In this document: positions 33,391 through 42,293 of the stretch, one piece after another
Numbering within the stretch: the first letter of the stretch is position 1
Layout: each line of letters starts with the position of its first letter
Origin: Mycoplasmopsis caviae
GTDB taxonomy: Bacteria; Bacillota_I; Bacilli_A; Mycoplasmatales; Metamycoplasmataceae
Direction of reading: 5' to 3'
DNA: 64,000 nt
Assembly: GCF_024498215.1 (NCBI RefSeq)
Contig: NZ_CP101806.1
Location: 310,001-374,000, forward strand
Position numbers and translations under genes: made by a program
The notes under the pieces: model-generated
The model's database searches: none
What the model was told of the DNA's origin: nothing
The model's input: only the letters and a program-made list of their open reading frames with translations

Positions 33391-35361
33391 ATGAACTTAA
33401 AGCAAAAAATTATATTCTATTCTTTAATATCTGTTGCTGGCTTTTTTTTAATGATTGGTTCAGTAATTTTGTATTTTAATAATTCAATGACTTACAGCAA
33501 TATTCTTGCAATTTTTGGGATTTGTATTTCAGTAATTATTGTTGGAATATTTGGTATTTTAGCTCTTAAAAGTTTTTTATCTACTCAAGCAATTGTTAAA
33601 AAATCTTTTAATAGTTTTATAGATGAAATTATTAGTCATAATGCAATCGGGGTTTTAATTTTTGATAGTGAAGGCCAAATTTTATGAACTAGTAAATTTA
33701 TTAAGAATCGCTTTGGAAGAAAATGAGTTGGCTCTAAATTGGTTGATTTTTTTAAAAAATTCAACATTGATTTTGACTCAAACAATATTTCATTTGAATT
33801 TAGTTTTAAGGACTTTTCATATACGGTAAATATTTGGCCTTTTGAAAATTGTTTAAGTATTAAAGACAATACACTTGAACAAAGAACACTACAATTATAT
33901 GAAGACGAGTTAACTGTTTTAGGTGAAATTGAAATTGATAACTATCAACTTTATCAATCAATTCTTTCAGAGGAACAACTTTATAATGTTACAAAAGAGG
34001 TTGTTGCTGTTTTAGATGACTTAGTATGTGATTATAATTTAGTATATCGACAATACAATACCAATGGTAAGTTTTTAATTGTAACAAATAAACAAGCTCT
34101 AGACCAAATGAGTCAAAAGAATTTCAAGTTCTTTGACAATTTGCATAATTCTTTAAAAAGTCAAGATATTATTGTTTCAGTTTCAGCTGGTTTTGCCTAT
34201 GGTACTAAAAACCTGTGAGAAAAAATGGAACAAGCGAAGAATGCACTTCTTCAAGCTCAAAGTCGCGGTGGAGACCAAGTTGCAATTTTTTCAAGAAATA
34301 ATCAACCAAGATATTATGGTTCAACAAGTGAAATTTTGCCAAACATTAACAGAGCAAAGATCAAGTCTCTTGCTTACTCGATTGAAAAGAAATTATTGGA
34401 TCCAAACATTAAAAGAGTTATTGTATATGGACATATGAATGCTGACCTAGATGCGATTGGTTCAGCATTAGGTATTTATGCAATTGCAAAAACTTTTAAT
34501 AAAGATGCTTATATTTGTACAACCACACAAGATGCAACAACAAAAAAAGCTATTTCAAAATATTTTGGTGATGAGTCCGCAATTTTTATAAAAACACATC
34601 AAGCAAACACCTTAACTGATGAAAACACAATTGTATTTTTGGTTGACAATGCACTTCCAAACCGTACTGATAATGCAGAATGTGTACAAAAAGTAAAAAA
34701 CACAAATATTTTTATTTTAGATCACCATAGATTAAATTCTTCTATTGACTTTTGTCCAAAAATAAATAGACATATTGAGCCTTCTTCTTCAAGTGCAAGT
34801 GAAATAGTAACTGAGTTAATGTTCTTTATTAATCGACAAGTTGAAATTAAAAAAGAAATTGCACAAATGTTATTAAATGGAATTTATTTAGATACATTAC
34901 AATTCCAAAAACACGTTTCTTCAAGGACTTTTGAGGCAGCAAGTTGGCTAAAAAATAGAGGAGCTGATTCAACTGAAAGTTCAAATATTTTAAAAATTGA
35001 TGCATCAACATATAACAAAGTTGCAGAGGTTCTAAAAAACATTGAAGAAGTAAAGCCTGGTTTCTATTTAGCATACAAAGATATTCCACTTTCAAATGAT
35101 GTTATTTCAATAGCAGCTGAAGAAATTTTAAGAATTAGTGGAAGAAAAGCAAGTTTCGTTGTAGCACGAAGTGAAAACGATAAATCATATAAATTAAGTG
35201 CCAGAGGCATTGATACAAATGTTCAAATAATATGTGAGGCTGTTGGTGGTGGTGGTCACTTTGGAACAGCTGCTGCAGTAACAAAAGAAGACTTAAAAAC
35301 ATTTGTTGATAATATTAAACAAGCGATTGTGAGTGTGAAACATGAAAGTAATATTGATTAA
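33391..35361 (+). CDS. gdpP: Cyclic-di-AMP phosphodiesterase GdpP-like, DHH family
   Basis: A 656-residue membrane protein. Two N-terminal membrane helices (residues about 7-30 and 37-62) precede a PAS-like segment (IISHNAIGVLIFDSEGQILW), a degenerate GGDEF-like region and the DHH/DHHA1 catalytic domains. Catalytic signatures are VYGHMNADLDAIGSALG, FLVDNALPNRTDN, ILDHHRLN and AVGGGGHFGTAAA. The enzyme hydrolyses c-di-AMP to pApA; the usual GHxxPDxDA reads GHMNADLDA. It starts a four-gene run gdpP-rplI-dnaB-CBS protein, and its last 20 bp overlap rplI. Confidence 0.93.
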
Positions 35362-35797
35362 AGATTGTGAAAAAGGTAAAGCAAATACAATTATTGAAGT
35401 ATCAGCCGGTTATGGTAATAACTTTTTAATTGCGAAAGGTCTTGCTGTTGCCTATAATGAAAAAAACAAAAAAGAATTAGAAAAAAGACTTAGTGAACTT
35501 ACTAACAATGAAATGGAAAAACGTGCAGAAGCATTAACGCTTAAAGGTGAAATTGAAAAATTAACTCTTAAATATAGCCTTGATGCTCATATTGATAATA
35601 ACGGTAATTTAATTGCTCATGGAGCAATATCAACCAAGGACATCGTTAAAACATTAGTTTCAAAAGGCTATAAATTAGATAAATATGCTGTTCAAAAAGT
35701 TCATTTAGTGTCTAATGGCACGCATGATATTGATGTTATTTTATACAAAGATATTGTTGCAAAATTGAAAGTAGAAGTGATAATAAATGCAAAATAA
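35342..35797 (+). CDS. rplI: 50S ribosomal protein L9
   Basis: A 151-residue two-domain protein. The N-terminal domain reads KVILIKDCEKGKANTIIEVS then AGYGNNFLIAKGLAVAYN; a long connecting helix follows, then the C-terminal domain with HIDNNGNLIAHGAISTKDIV. It overlaps gdpP by 20 bp and dnaB by 11 bp, so it depends on translational coupling. The gdpP-rplI-dnaB order is typical of Firmicutes and Mollicutes. Confidence 0.95.
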   Translation: MKVILIKDCEKGKANTIIEVSAGYGNNFLIAKGLAVAYNEKNKKELEKRLSELTNNEMEKRAEALTLKGEIEKLTLKYSLDAHIDNNGNLIAHGAISTKDIVKTLVSKGYKLDKYAVQKVHLVSNGTHDIDVILYKDIVAKLKVEVIINAK

Positions 35798-37211
35798 CAA
35801 CCTAAATAATAAACCGATAAATTCATCTCGACATATAAATGCAAAGTATGAAGAGTCTCTTTTAGGTTTGATTTTAACCAACAATAAAAACGCCTCTAAG
35901 ATTGTGCCTTACTTACTTGAAGAAGACTTTGCTATTTTAGAAAATCAAAGGCTTTTTAGTATTTTTAAGGAACTTTTTGAAAATAATATTTCAATCAATG
36001 AGGAAAATATTTTTATAACTGCTGAAAAGAGAAATTATGTTCAAATAACACCACATTATTTGGCTAGACTTTATCATGCAACAGGTTTTTCGTCTAACAT
36101 ACAAACATACCTTGAAGAGTTAGTTAAATTAACAAAGTTAAGACTAATTGAATCAAGAGTTGCTCTTGTTCAGCGAAAATTGGATACTGAAAAGAACATT
36201 AATGAAAAAGATGTGATTTTTGATTTGCAAAACCTTTTACTTGATATTGACAGAAGTCAGGTTAGTGCTGAATTTTTGACAGCAAAAGAAGTTAGCGATG
36301 AATACTACAAGGATCTTGAAACAAGACATTCAAAGGATTTAAATGAATTAAATGGTTTATCAACAGGATATAGCAACATTGACCAAGTAACACAAGGTCT
36401 TCATGGTGGTGAACTAATTATTATTGCTGCTAGACCTGCTATGGGTAAAACTGCATTTGCACTTAATATAGCTTCTAACGTTGTTAAAAGAGAAAATAAG
36501 CGAGCTGTATTTTTTACTCTTGAAATGTCATCAACACAGTTAATGGGTAGAATTTACAGTCTTAATACTCAGGTACCACTTCAAAAATTAAAACAACCGC
36601 AAGCAATTACACAAAATGAATTTATGATAATTAATAGTATCAAACAAAGTGTAATTGACAAAATGAACTTGTTTATAGATGAATCTGTGAATAATGAACT
36701 AAACACGTTGCTTTGAAAGTGCCGTCGCCTACATAAGGTTAGTCCAATTGATATTATTGTCATTGACTATCTACAATTAATTTCATCTGATACAAACAAG
36801 AGAGGTGACAGTCGTCAAAATGAAATTGCTAAAATTAGCCGTTCATTAAAAACATTAGCTCTTGAGTTAAACATACCAGTTATTGCATTGAGTCAACTTT
36901 CTCGTGAAGTTGAAAAACGTGAAGACAAGAGACCTATTATGTCAGATTTGCGTGAGTCAGGTAACATTGAACAAGATGCAGATATTGTTATGTTCCTATA
37001 TCGTGAGAATTATTACAAAAAGAATGTTTCACAAGAAACAAAAGATCTTTATGGTGATATAGGCGAAAAAATTGATATTATTATTGCAAAGCACAGAAAT
37101 GGACCAACAGGAACATTTCCATTATGATTTAAGATGTCTTGTGGTTACTTTATGGACTTTCAAAATGAAGATATTGCAATCTCAATCGAGGACGAAAGCG
37201 ACGAGGAATAA
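35787..37211 (+). CDS. dnaB: Replicative DNA helicase
   Basis: A 474-residue hexameric helicase of the replication fork. The N-terminal domain (SLLGLILTNNKNASKIVPYL) is followed by the RecA-like motor: Walker A ARPAMGKTAFALNIA, VFFTLEMSSTQLMGRI, Walker B IIVIDYLQLISSD, LSQLSREVEKREDKRPIMSD and LRESGNIEQDADIVMFLYR. UGA-Trp codons lie near residue 311. It starts inside rplI and ends 2 bp before the CBS gene. Confidence 0.96.
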
Positions 37212-37213
37212 TT

Positions 37214-38509
37214 ATGGAATCCAGACTGAAATTAATTTTTTCTATACTTGGACTAGTTTTCTTATTAATATCTAGTTCAATATTTAGTGCAAGTGAAACA
37301 GCTTATACATCACTTAATGCTGGTAAAGTTGAAACAATGGTTGAAAATAAGGAATTTGGTCATAAGATTATTAAAAAACAGCACACATTTTTCAACCAGA
37401 CATTAGGCACAATTTTAATTTGCAATAACATTGTAAATATAGCAGCATCAGCGCTGACGTCATGATTATTATCAAGTTCTCTTGGCGAAAAATTTGAATC
37501 TTATAATGTATTAATTTCAACAGCTGTTATGACACCAATAATTGTTATATTTGGTGAAATTATACCTAAATTAATTGCCAAAAGTAAACCAGAAATGACA
37601 GTTAAAACTTTTTGTTATGTATTGATTGTTTTATATTATCTTTTTTGACCAATTACCTTTCCAATAAGCAAAATTGGTAAAAAAATTTATATTACTAATA
37701 CTGAAAATGATGTAAAAAATATTATTGATATTGCTCAAAATGAGGGTGTTTTGGAAGCTAATGAGAGTCTTATGGCTCAAAATGCACTTGACCTTGATAG
37801 TACCAAGGTTCGAAAGCATTATATAAGAATTAAAGATGTTTCAACAATTGACTCAAATGCAAGCATCCAAGATGCTTTAGAAATATTTAAGGATACAAAT
37901 TATAGTCGTATTCCGGTTAAAAAAGATGAGCATTTAATTGGAATATTACATCTCAAAGATATTTTCTTTTTACAAAAAGGAAAGGTTATAAATTATTTTA
38001 AACCAATTCCAACAATAAGTGCAAACTCATCACTTTCATCAGCAATTGAAAAAATGAGATATGAACGAGCTCAAATGTCATTTGTTACACCAAATAATAA
38101 TTCAGGTGAAATTATTGGAATAATTACAATTGAAGATATTCTAGAGGAAATAGTTGGTGAGATATATGATGAATTTGACGATGAAGAATTAAAAGATATC
38201 TTTGAAATTAGCCTTGAACATTTTCACGTTTCAGCATCATTAACAATGAAAGAGTTAACTAAGAAACTTGAAATTGATCTTAATCTTGATGAAGCAGAAC
38301 TTGAATTAAGTCTTCACAAATGACTTGAAAAAAGAATCGGCCACAAGTTATTTAAGAATTCAAAATATGAATTCAACAATGTTTATTTTAAAGTTATAAG
38401 CCTAGGAGACAATAAGTTTAAAAATGTGCGTGTTGATATTGAATTAGGTAACAAAGTCGAAGTATTAGACACAGATGAAACACAAGTTGAAAGTAGAAAA
38501 AGCGAATAA
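37214..38509 (+). CDS. CNNM/CorC-type membrane protein (DUF21-CBS-CorC_HlyC)
   Basis: A 431-residue protein with the order DUF21 membrane domain (SSSIFSASETAYTSLN, residues 1-150, three to four helices, with IIVIFGEIIPKLIAKS), a pair of CBS domains (YSRIPVKKDEHLIGILHLKD and FVTPNNNSGEIIGIITIEDI) and a C-terminal CorC_HlyC domain. Such proteins are linked to Mg/Co efflux and are often called hemolysins; a transport role is inferred. It is last in the gdpP operon. Only weak hairpins follow the stop. Confidence 0.9.
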
Positions 38510-38639
38510 ATTGGTATTTTGTAAAAACCACTTTTTTTACACCTATATTGTACATAATCTTTAATTTGTACCAAATAAGCAATTTGCTAAAAAAGTGCTT
38601 TGCTTTTTAAAATTTACTAATATAATAGTAAAGCAATAC
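38510..38639. other. Intergenic region and rplJ promoter
   Basis: AT-rich sequence after the CBS gene. It contains a -10 box TATAAT at 38621-38626, starting the rplJ-rplL transcript. A short imperfect hairpin at about 38513-38530 may be a weak terminator. Confidence 0.5.
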
Positions 38640-38751
38640 ATAAAGACAGTAACAGCGAGAGCTTAATTCGTTACCGAGTGTATAGATTTCTTATTTCTAT
38701 CACATTATTATTGTCCCGTGTTGCATATTTAATTATGAAAGGGGGATACTC
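38640..38751 (+). promoter_or_regulatory. L10-type ribosomal protein leader
   Basis: About 110 nt of untranslated leader with the features of the bacterial L10 leader: AAGACAGTAACAGCGAG, a downstream GUUACCGAG that can pair with it, a stem ATAGATTT...TTTCTAT-like, then TTGTCCCGTG and a ribosome site AAAGGGGG. In bacteria, L10(L12)4 binds such leaders to repress its own operon; that activity is inferred here. Confidence 0.7.
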
Positions 38752-39261
38752 ATGCAAAAAACACATGAATCTGCTTTTAGATTAGCTAAAATGGATACTG
38801 TTAAAGAAATCCAAAGCAAACTAGAATCTTCGCAAGCACTTGTTATAGCTGAATACCGTGGTTTAAGTGTTGCTGAATTGACAGCATTACGTCAATTAGC
38901 TAAAAAAGAAGGTATTGACATTAAAGTTTATAAAAATCGTCTTTTCAAAATAGCTGCCAAAAATCAAGGTATCAATGATTTAGAACAACATCTAGTTGGA
39001 CCAAACATTTTTGCTTTTGGTACAGCTGATGCTCTTGTTGCTACTAAAGTTTTAGTAAAATTTGCTAAGGAAAATAAACTTTTAGTTCCTAAAGCTGGTA
39101 TTTTTGAAGGAAAAGTTATCGATGCTAAAGGTGTTGCAGAAGTTGCTTCATTGCCAAACTATGAAGAAGCTCTTACAATTCTTGCTCGTTCACTTATGGC
39201 ACCATTACAACAACTCTCTCTTTCTCTAAAATTATTTAGTGAAAAAGAAGAAAATAAATAG
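38752..39261 (+). CDS. rplJ: 50S ribosomal protein L10
   Basis: A 169-residue stalk-base protein. Recognised by LVIAEYRGLSVAELTALRQL, IDIKVYKNRLFKIAA and LARSLMAPLQQLSLSL, whose C-terminal helix binds L7/L12 dimers. An in-frame ATG at 38791 (KMDTVKE) could also start, but the ATG at 38752 has the ribosome site AAAGGGGG. rplL follows after 18 bp. Confidence 0.96.
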   Translation: MQKTHESAFRLAKMDTVKEIQSKLESSQALVIAEYRGLSVAELTALRQLAKKEGIDIKVYKNRLFKIAAKNQGINDLEQHLVGPNIFAFGTADALVATKVLVKFAKENKLLVPKAGIFEGKVIDAKGVAEVASLPNYEEALTILARSLMAPLQQLSLSLKLFSEKEENK

Positions 39262-39279
39262 TACGAAAGGAAATTAATC

Positions 39280-39651
39280 ATGGCAAAATTAACAAAAGAA
39301 TCATTCATTTCATCATTAAAAGAAATGTCAATTAAAGAAGTTATGGAATTAGTTGAAGCAATGAAAGAAGAATTTGGTATTGACCCATCAGCTGTTGCTG
39401 TTGCCGCTGCTCCTGCAGCTGCTGCTGAAGCAGAAGGTCCATCAGTAGTTACAGTTACCATTACATCAGATAATGGCAAAAAACTACCTATCGTTAAAGC
39501 AGTTAAAGAATTATTAAACCTTGCTCTAATGGATGCAAACAAACTAGTTTCAACACTTCCAGCAGTTGTTAAAGAAAACATCAAGCCAGATGAAGCAGAA
39601 GCTATTAAAGCTAAACTTGTTGAAGCTGGTGCTTCAGTTGAAGTTAAATAA
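39280..39651 (+). CDS. rplL: 50S ribosomal protein L7/L12
   Basis: A 123-residue stalk protein. N-terminal dimer domain, an Ala/Val-rich hinge (VAVAAAPAAAAEAEG) and the C-terminal factor-binding domain, which ends in EAEAIKAKLVEAGASVEVK. In most bacteria the first part of that domain reads EKTEFDVIL...; here the segment VVTVTITSDNGKKLPIVKAV occupies that position. RBS CGAAAGGAA. A strong terminator follows. Confidence 0.95.
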   Translation: MAKLTKESFISSLKEMSIKEVMELVEAMKEEFGIDPSAVAVAAAPAAAAEAEGPSVVTVTITSDNGKKLPIVKAVKELLNLALMDANKLVSTLPAVVKENIKPDEAEAIKAKLVEAGASVEVK

Positions 39652-39673
39652 TTTCATAAAATTTATAATTAAC

Positions 39674-39700
39674 AGAACCTCTTGTGAGGTTCTTTTATTT
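39674..39700 (+). terminator. Terminator of rplJ-rplL
   Basis: Stem AGAACCTC / GAGGTTCT with a TTGT loop (39674-39693) followed by a T-rich run. Confidence 0.85.
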
Positions 39701-39747
39701 TCTAAAAAGTCTATCAAATAGACATATTGGGTGAAAAATTAGTTGAA

Positions 39748-39772
39748 CAAAAAAAGAACCAAACGGCTCTTT
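39748..39772 (-). terminator. Terminator of the small basic ORF
   Basis: AAAGAACC (39753-39760) / GGCTCTTT (39765-39772), paired with one G-U on the minus strand and followed there by five Ts. Confidence 0.6.
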
Positions 39773-39788
39773 GTTTTGATTATTACTA

Positions 39789-39905
39789 TTATTTTGCTTC
39801 AGTAGCTCTTGCAGCTCTTCTTTTATCTCTTGCTTCTTCAAGTTGTAATTTGTGAACTCTTTTAGCTGCACGTTCTTTATTCTTTTCTCTAACAATTTTA
39901 CGCAT
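39789..39905 (-). CDS. Small basic protein, 38 residues, unknown
   Basis: An ORF starting at 39905 with a good ribosome site (TTAGGAGAA), ending at 39789 just before a terminator. The product begins MRKIVREKNKERAAKRVHKL and ends in ARATEAK: 38 residues, about half Lys/Arg/Glu/Ala, certainly helical and nucleic-acid-like in charge. The coordinated ribosome site, codon use and terminator make it a plausible real gene. I do not recognise it. It resembles short basic ribosome-associated proteins in composition only. Confidence 0.6.
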   Translation of the reverse strand: MRKIVREKNKERAAKRVHKLQLEEARDKRRAARATEAK

Positions 39906-39962
39906 AAGATTCTCCTAATGTTTTAAATCAAAATTTAAGTGTTTAAATTTTACAATATTTTT

Positions 39963-41108
39963 TTATTTTTCATTCATTATTTTTTTAATTGCTTCAACCT
40001 TATCTAATTTTTCCCAAGGTAGTTCTAAGTCAAGGCGACCAAAGTGACCAAAATAAGCAGTTTGTTGATATATAGGTCTTCTTAAATCTAGACTTTCAAT
40101 AATATTTTTTGGCCTTAAATCAAATAATTTATTAATTATTGAAATAATTTTAGATTTAGAAATTTTTTCTGTTCCAAAAGTTTCAATTAAAATTGAAACT
40201 GGTTCAGCAACACCAATAGCATATGATACTTGCAACTCAATACGATCTGCACAACCTGCTGCAACTAAGTTCTTAGCAACATAGCGACAAGCATATGCAG
40301 CTGATCTATCAACTTTGGTTGCGTCTTTACCGCTAAAAGCTCCGCCACCATGTCTAGAAGCTCCACCATATGTATCAACAATAATTTTTCTACCTGTTAA
40401 TCCAGTGTCCCCAATAGGTCCACCAATTACAAAGCGACCTGTTGGATTAATTAAAATTTTTTCAGGTAAATTTAATGAATATGCCTGTAAAACAGGTTTA
40501 AAGATATTTTCTTTAATATAATCCTTAAATTCAATTTCATCAAAATTTTCTTCATGTTGACATGAAAAAAGCAGTGTGTCAACCTTTGTTTTTTTGTTAT
40601 CTGTATAATCAAGTGTTACCTGACTTTTCATATCACTTTTAGCATATTTAAAAAGACCTTGTTCTCTTAGTTTATCTGCTCTTTTAACAATCTCATGTGC
40701 AAGAGTTATTGCTAGTGGCATATAATTTTTTGTTTCGTTTGTAGCATAACCAAACATAATCCCTTGGTCACCGGCACCTATTTCATTATCGACACGAATC
40801 ACACCTTGATTAATATCACCACTTTGTTGTTTAACATCAATAATAAAGTCAAGTTGCTCTGAATATTGTCCTGCCTTTTTTAATACATTAATTGCTATTT
40901 GTTTGTAGTCTATAATTGTTTTAGAACTAGCTTCCCCTGCAATAATCAATTTATTTCCTGTTGCCATTGTTTCAATAGCACAATGAGAATATGGATCAAT
41001 AGTTAAATAGGCATCTAAAATAGCATCACTAATTTGGTCACATATTTTGTCTGGGTGTCCTTGACCCACAGATTCACTTGTAAATAAAATTTGTTTATTT
41101 AAATTCAT
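39963..41108 (-). CDS. metK: S-adenosylmethionine synthetase
   Basis: A 381-residue enzyme making SAM from ATP and methionine. Motifs: SESVGQGHPDKICDQISDAI, GAGDQGIMFGYA, GPIGDTGLTGRKIIVDTYGG and RHGGGAFSGKDATKVDRSAA. The start is placed at 41108 (MNLNKQ) because the ribosome site GGAGG lies at the right distance upstream; the open frame extends five codons further upstream, through the ribosome site. Its 5' leader carries a riboswitch and a hairpin that sequesters the ribosome site (see 41113 and 41181). Confidence 0.96.
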   Translation of the reverse strand: MNLNKQILFTSESVGQGHPDKICDQISDAILDAYLTIDPYSHCAIETMATGNKLIIAGEASSKTIIDYKQIAINVLKKAGQYSEQLDFIIDVKQQSGDINQGVIRVDNEIGAGDQGIMFGYATNETKNYMPLAITLAHEIVKRADKLREQGLFKYAKSDMKSQVTLDYTDNKKTKVDTLLFSCQHEENFDEIEFKDYIKENIFKPVLQAYSLNLPEKILINPTGRFVIGGPIGDTGLTGRKIIVDTYGGASRHGGGAFSGKDATKVDRSAAYACRYVAKNLVAAGCADRIELQVSYAIGVAEPVSILIETFGTEKISKSKIISIINKLFDLRPKNIIESLDLRRPIYQQTAYFGHFGRLDLELPWEKLDKVEAIKKIMNEK

Positions 41109-41112
41109 AATA

Positions 41113-41148
41113 AAAACCTCCACTTTTGTTGCATAAAAAGGAGGTTTT
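41113..41148 (-). promoter_or_regulatory. Hairpin sequestering the metK ribosome site
   Basis: AAAACCTCC (41113-41121) and GGAGGTTTT (41140-41148) form a perfect 9-bp stem. On the minus strand the downstream arm GGAGGTTTT is the metK Shine-Dalgarno, 4-8 nt before the ATG, and the upstream arm AAAACCTCC is an anti-SD. This would block initiation when formed. Confidence 0.78.
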
Positions 41149-41180
41149 ATAAATTTTAATTAAACATGTTAGTTTAAATT

Positions 41181-41257
41181 AATAAACCCTCACTGTCCAC
41201 CTTACAAATGCAGGTTGGCATGCTTCAAAGCCAGTTAGCTCAGCAACTCTTTATGCT
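41181..41257 (-). promoter_or_regulatory. SAM-I-clan riboswitch upstream of metK
   Basis: On the minus strand the leader reads ATAAAGAGTTGCTGAG, then CTAACTGGCTTTGAAGC, ATGCCAACCTGCATTTG, TAAGGTG and, after a short spacer, GTTTAT. It follows the S-box consensus order: GAG..GAG..ACTGGC..GAAGC..(G)CAACC...AAGGTG with an outer P1 pairing (ATAAA/TTTAT). The P4 arm is missing, so it looks closer to the SAM-I/IV variant. In front of metK, the ligand should be SAM and the output translational via the 41113-41148 hairpin. Assigned by eye, not by covariance model. Confidence 0.68.
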
Positions 41258-41293
41258 TTTTTGTTATATATAGAGCTCATTTTTGCTCTTTGT

Positions 41294-41299
41294 ATTATA
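41294..41299 (-). promoter_or_regulatory. -10 box of metK
   Basis: TATAAT on the minus strand, giving a leader of about 180 nt that spans the riboswitch. Confidence 0.5.
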
Positions 41300-41431
41300 A
41301 GAATACACCATTTTTTTAAGTTTCAAACAAAAAACAATATTTTTTGTTAAAAACTGATAATTAACAACTGTTATATAATTAATTTATATTCTATTGTTTT
41401 AATTAAGTGAATAAAATATTAAGGAGCAAAA

Positions 41432-42154
41432 ATGAAAAAATTTATAGTTGAAGAATCATTTTTTGAATTATTTCCAAATGCAAGATTAGGTGTTGTATTA
41501 ATTAGAAAATTTAACAACAAGATAGCAAATGAAGGAATTAAACGCTTACTTAAGGACGCGAACAAGAAAGCAGTTAAATATGTAAGTGAATCAATGGTAT
41601 TTAGTGATAACCCAAGAATTAAAATCTGGAGAGATGCTTTTACTAAATTTAAAACTAAAAAAGGCGCAAGATCAAGCATTGAAGCACTTTTAAAAAGAAT
41701 TGAAAAAGGCAACCCAGTGAATTCAATTAATCCACTTGTTGATATTTATAATATTGCATCACTTGAATTTGGTTTGCCTTGTGGTGCAGAAGATATGAAA
41801 AAAATTGATGGTGACTTATTGCTTGGTATTACAAAAGGTGGTGATGAATTTTGTGCACTTGGTGAAGATTATAATTCACCAACATTAGAAGGCGAAATTT
41901 GTTATAGGGATAATTTAGGTGCAGTTTGTAGGTGTTTAAATTGAAGAGATGGTAAAAGAACAATGATTGATGATAACACTGAAAGTGCATTTTTAGTTAT
42001 GGAAATAATTGATAAAAATGATACGGAGTTAAATAATAGTTTAATAAATGCAATTAATAGAGTTGTTGAATTATCACAAAATTATTTAGGTGCACAATGC
42101 TCAATTCACTTCATAGATTCAAATAATCCTATGCTTGACACTGAACAAAATTAA
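41432..42154 (+). CDS. Freestanding B3/4 (PheRS-beta-like) domain protein
   Basis: A 240-residue protein that matches the B3/4 domain of the phenylalanyl-tRNA synthetase beta chain as a freestanding protein: LGVVLIRKFNN at the N-terminus, KFKTKKGARSSIEALLKRI, NPVNSINPLVDIYNIASLE, GLPCGAEDMKKIDG and a late NWRDGKRTMI. In PheRS this domain edits Tyr-tRNA-Phe; freestanding relatives are thought to act on tRNA or amino acids, unproven here. It is monocistronic between metK and the str operon. RBS AAGGAG. Confidence 0.8.
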
Positions 42155-42169
42155 TTATTTTTGAGTTTT

Positions 42170-42200
42170 ACTAATTTAACTGTTTTATAGCCAAATTAGT
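42170..42200. repeat. Hairpin of the CTATAAAACAG family
   Basis: Perfect 8-bp arms ACTAATTT (42170-42177) / AAATTAGT (42193-42200) with CTGTTTTATAG (42180-42190) in the loop. It lies 16 bp after the B3/4 gene stop but has no T-run, and a proper terminator follows 50 bp later. Confidence 0.7.
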
Positions 42201-42248
42201 CAAAGAGCGACAGAATGTATTTTCAAATTGTACTAATTTTACGGATAT

Positions 42249-42289
42249 AAAAAATGAACTCATAATGTATAAAACTGAGTTCATTTTTT
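42249..42289. terminator. Bidirectional terminator, B3/4 gene and str operon
   Basis: A 14-bp perfect stem AAAAAATGAACTCA (42249-42262) / TGAGTTCATTTTTT (42276-42289), with T-runs on both strands. Confidence 0.88.
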
Positions 42290-42293
42290 ATTA

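Noticed and set aside
39395-39440. GCT/GCA-rich repeat in rplL as a phase-variable tract
   Set aside because: It is the Ala-rich hinge of L7/L12; units are mixed and in triplets, so length change would not shift the frame.
39159-39584. Minus-strand open frame of 141 codons over rplJ-rplL
   Set aside because: Antisense shadow of two certain ribosomal protein genes, with low-complexity Ala/Ser content and no ribosome site.
41181-41257. metK leader as a T-box or a transfer RNA remnant
   Set aside because: No T-box consensus (GGGTGGNACCGCG) and no cloverleaf. The S-box core fits far better.
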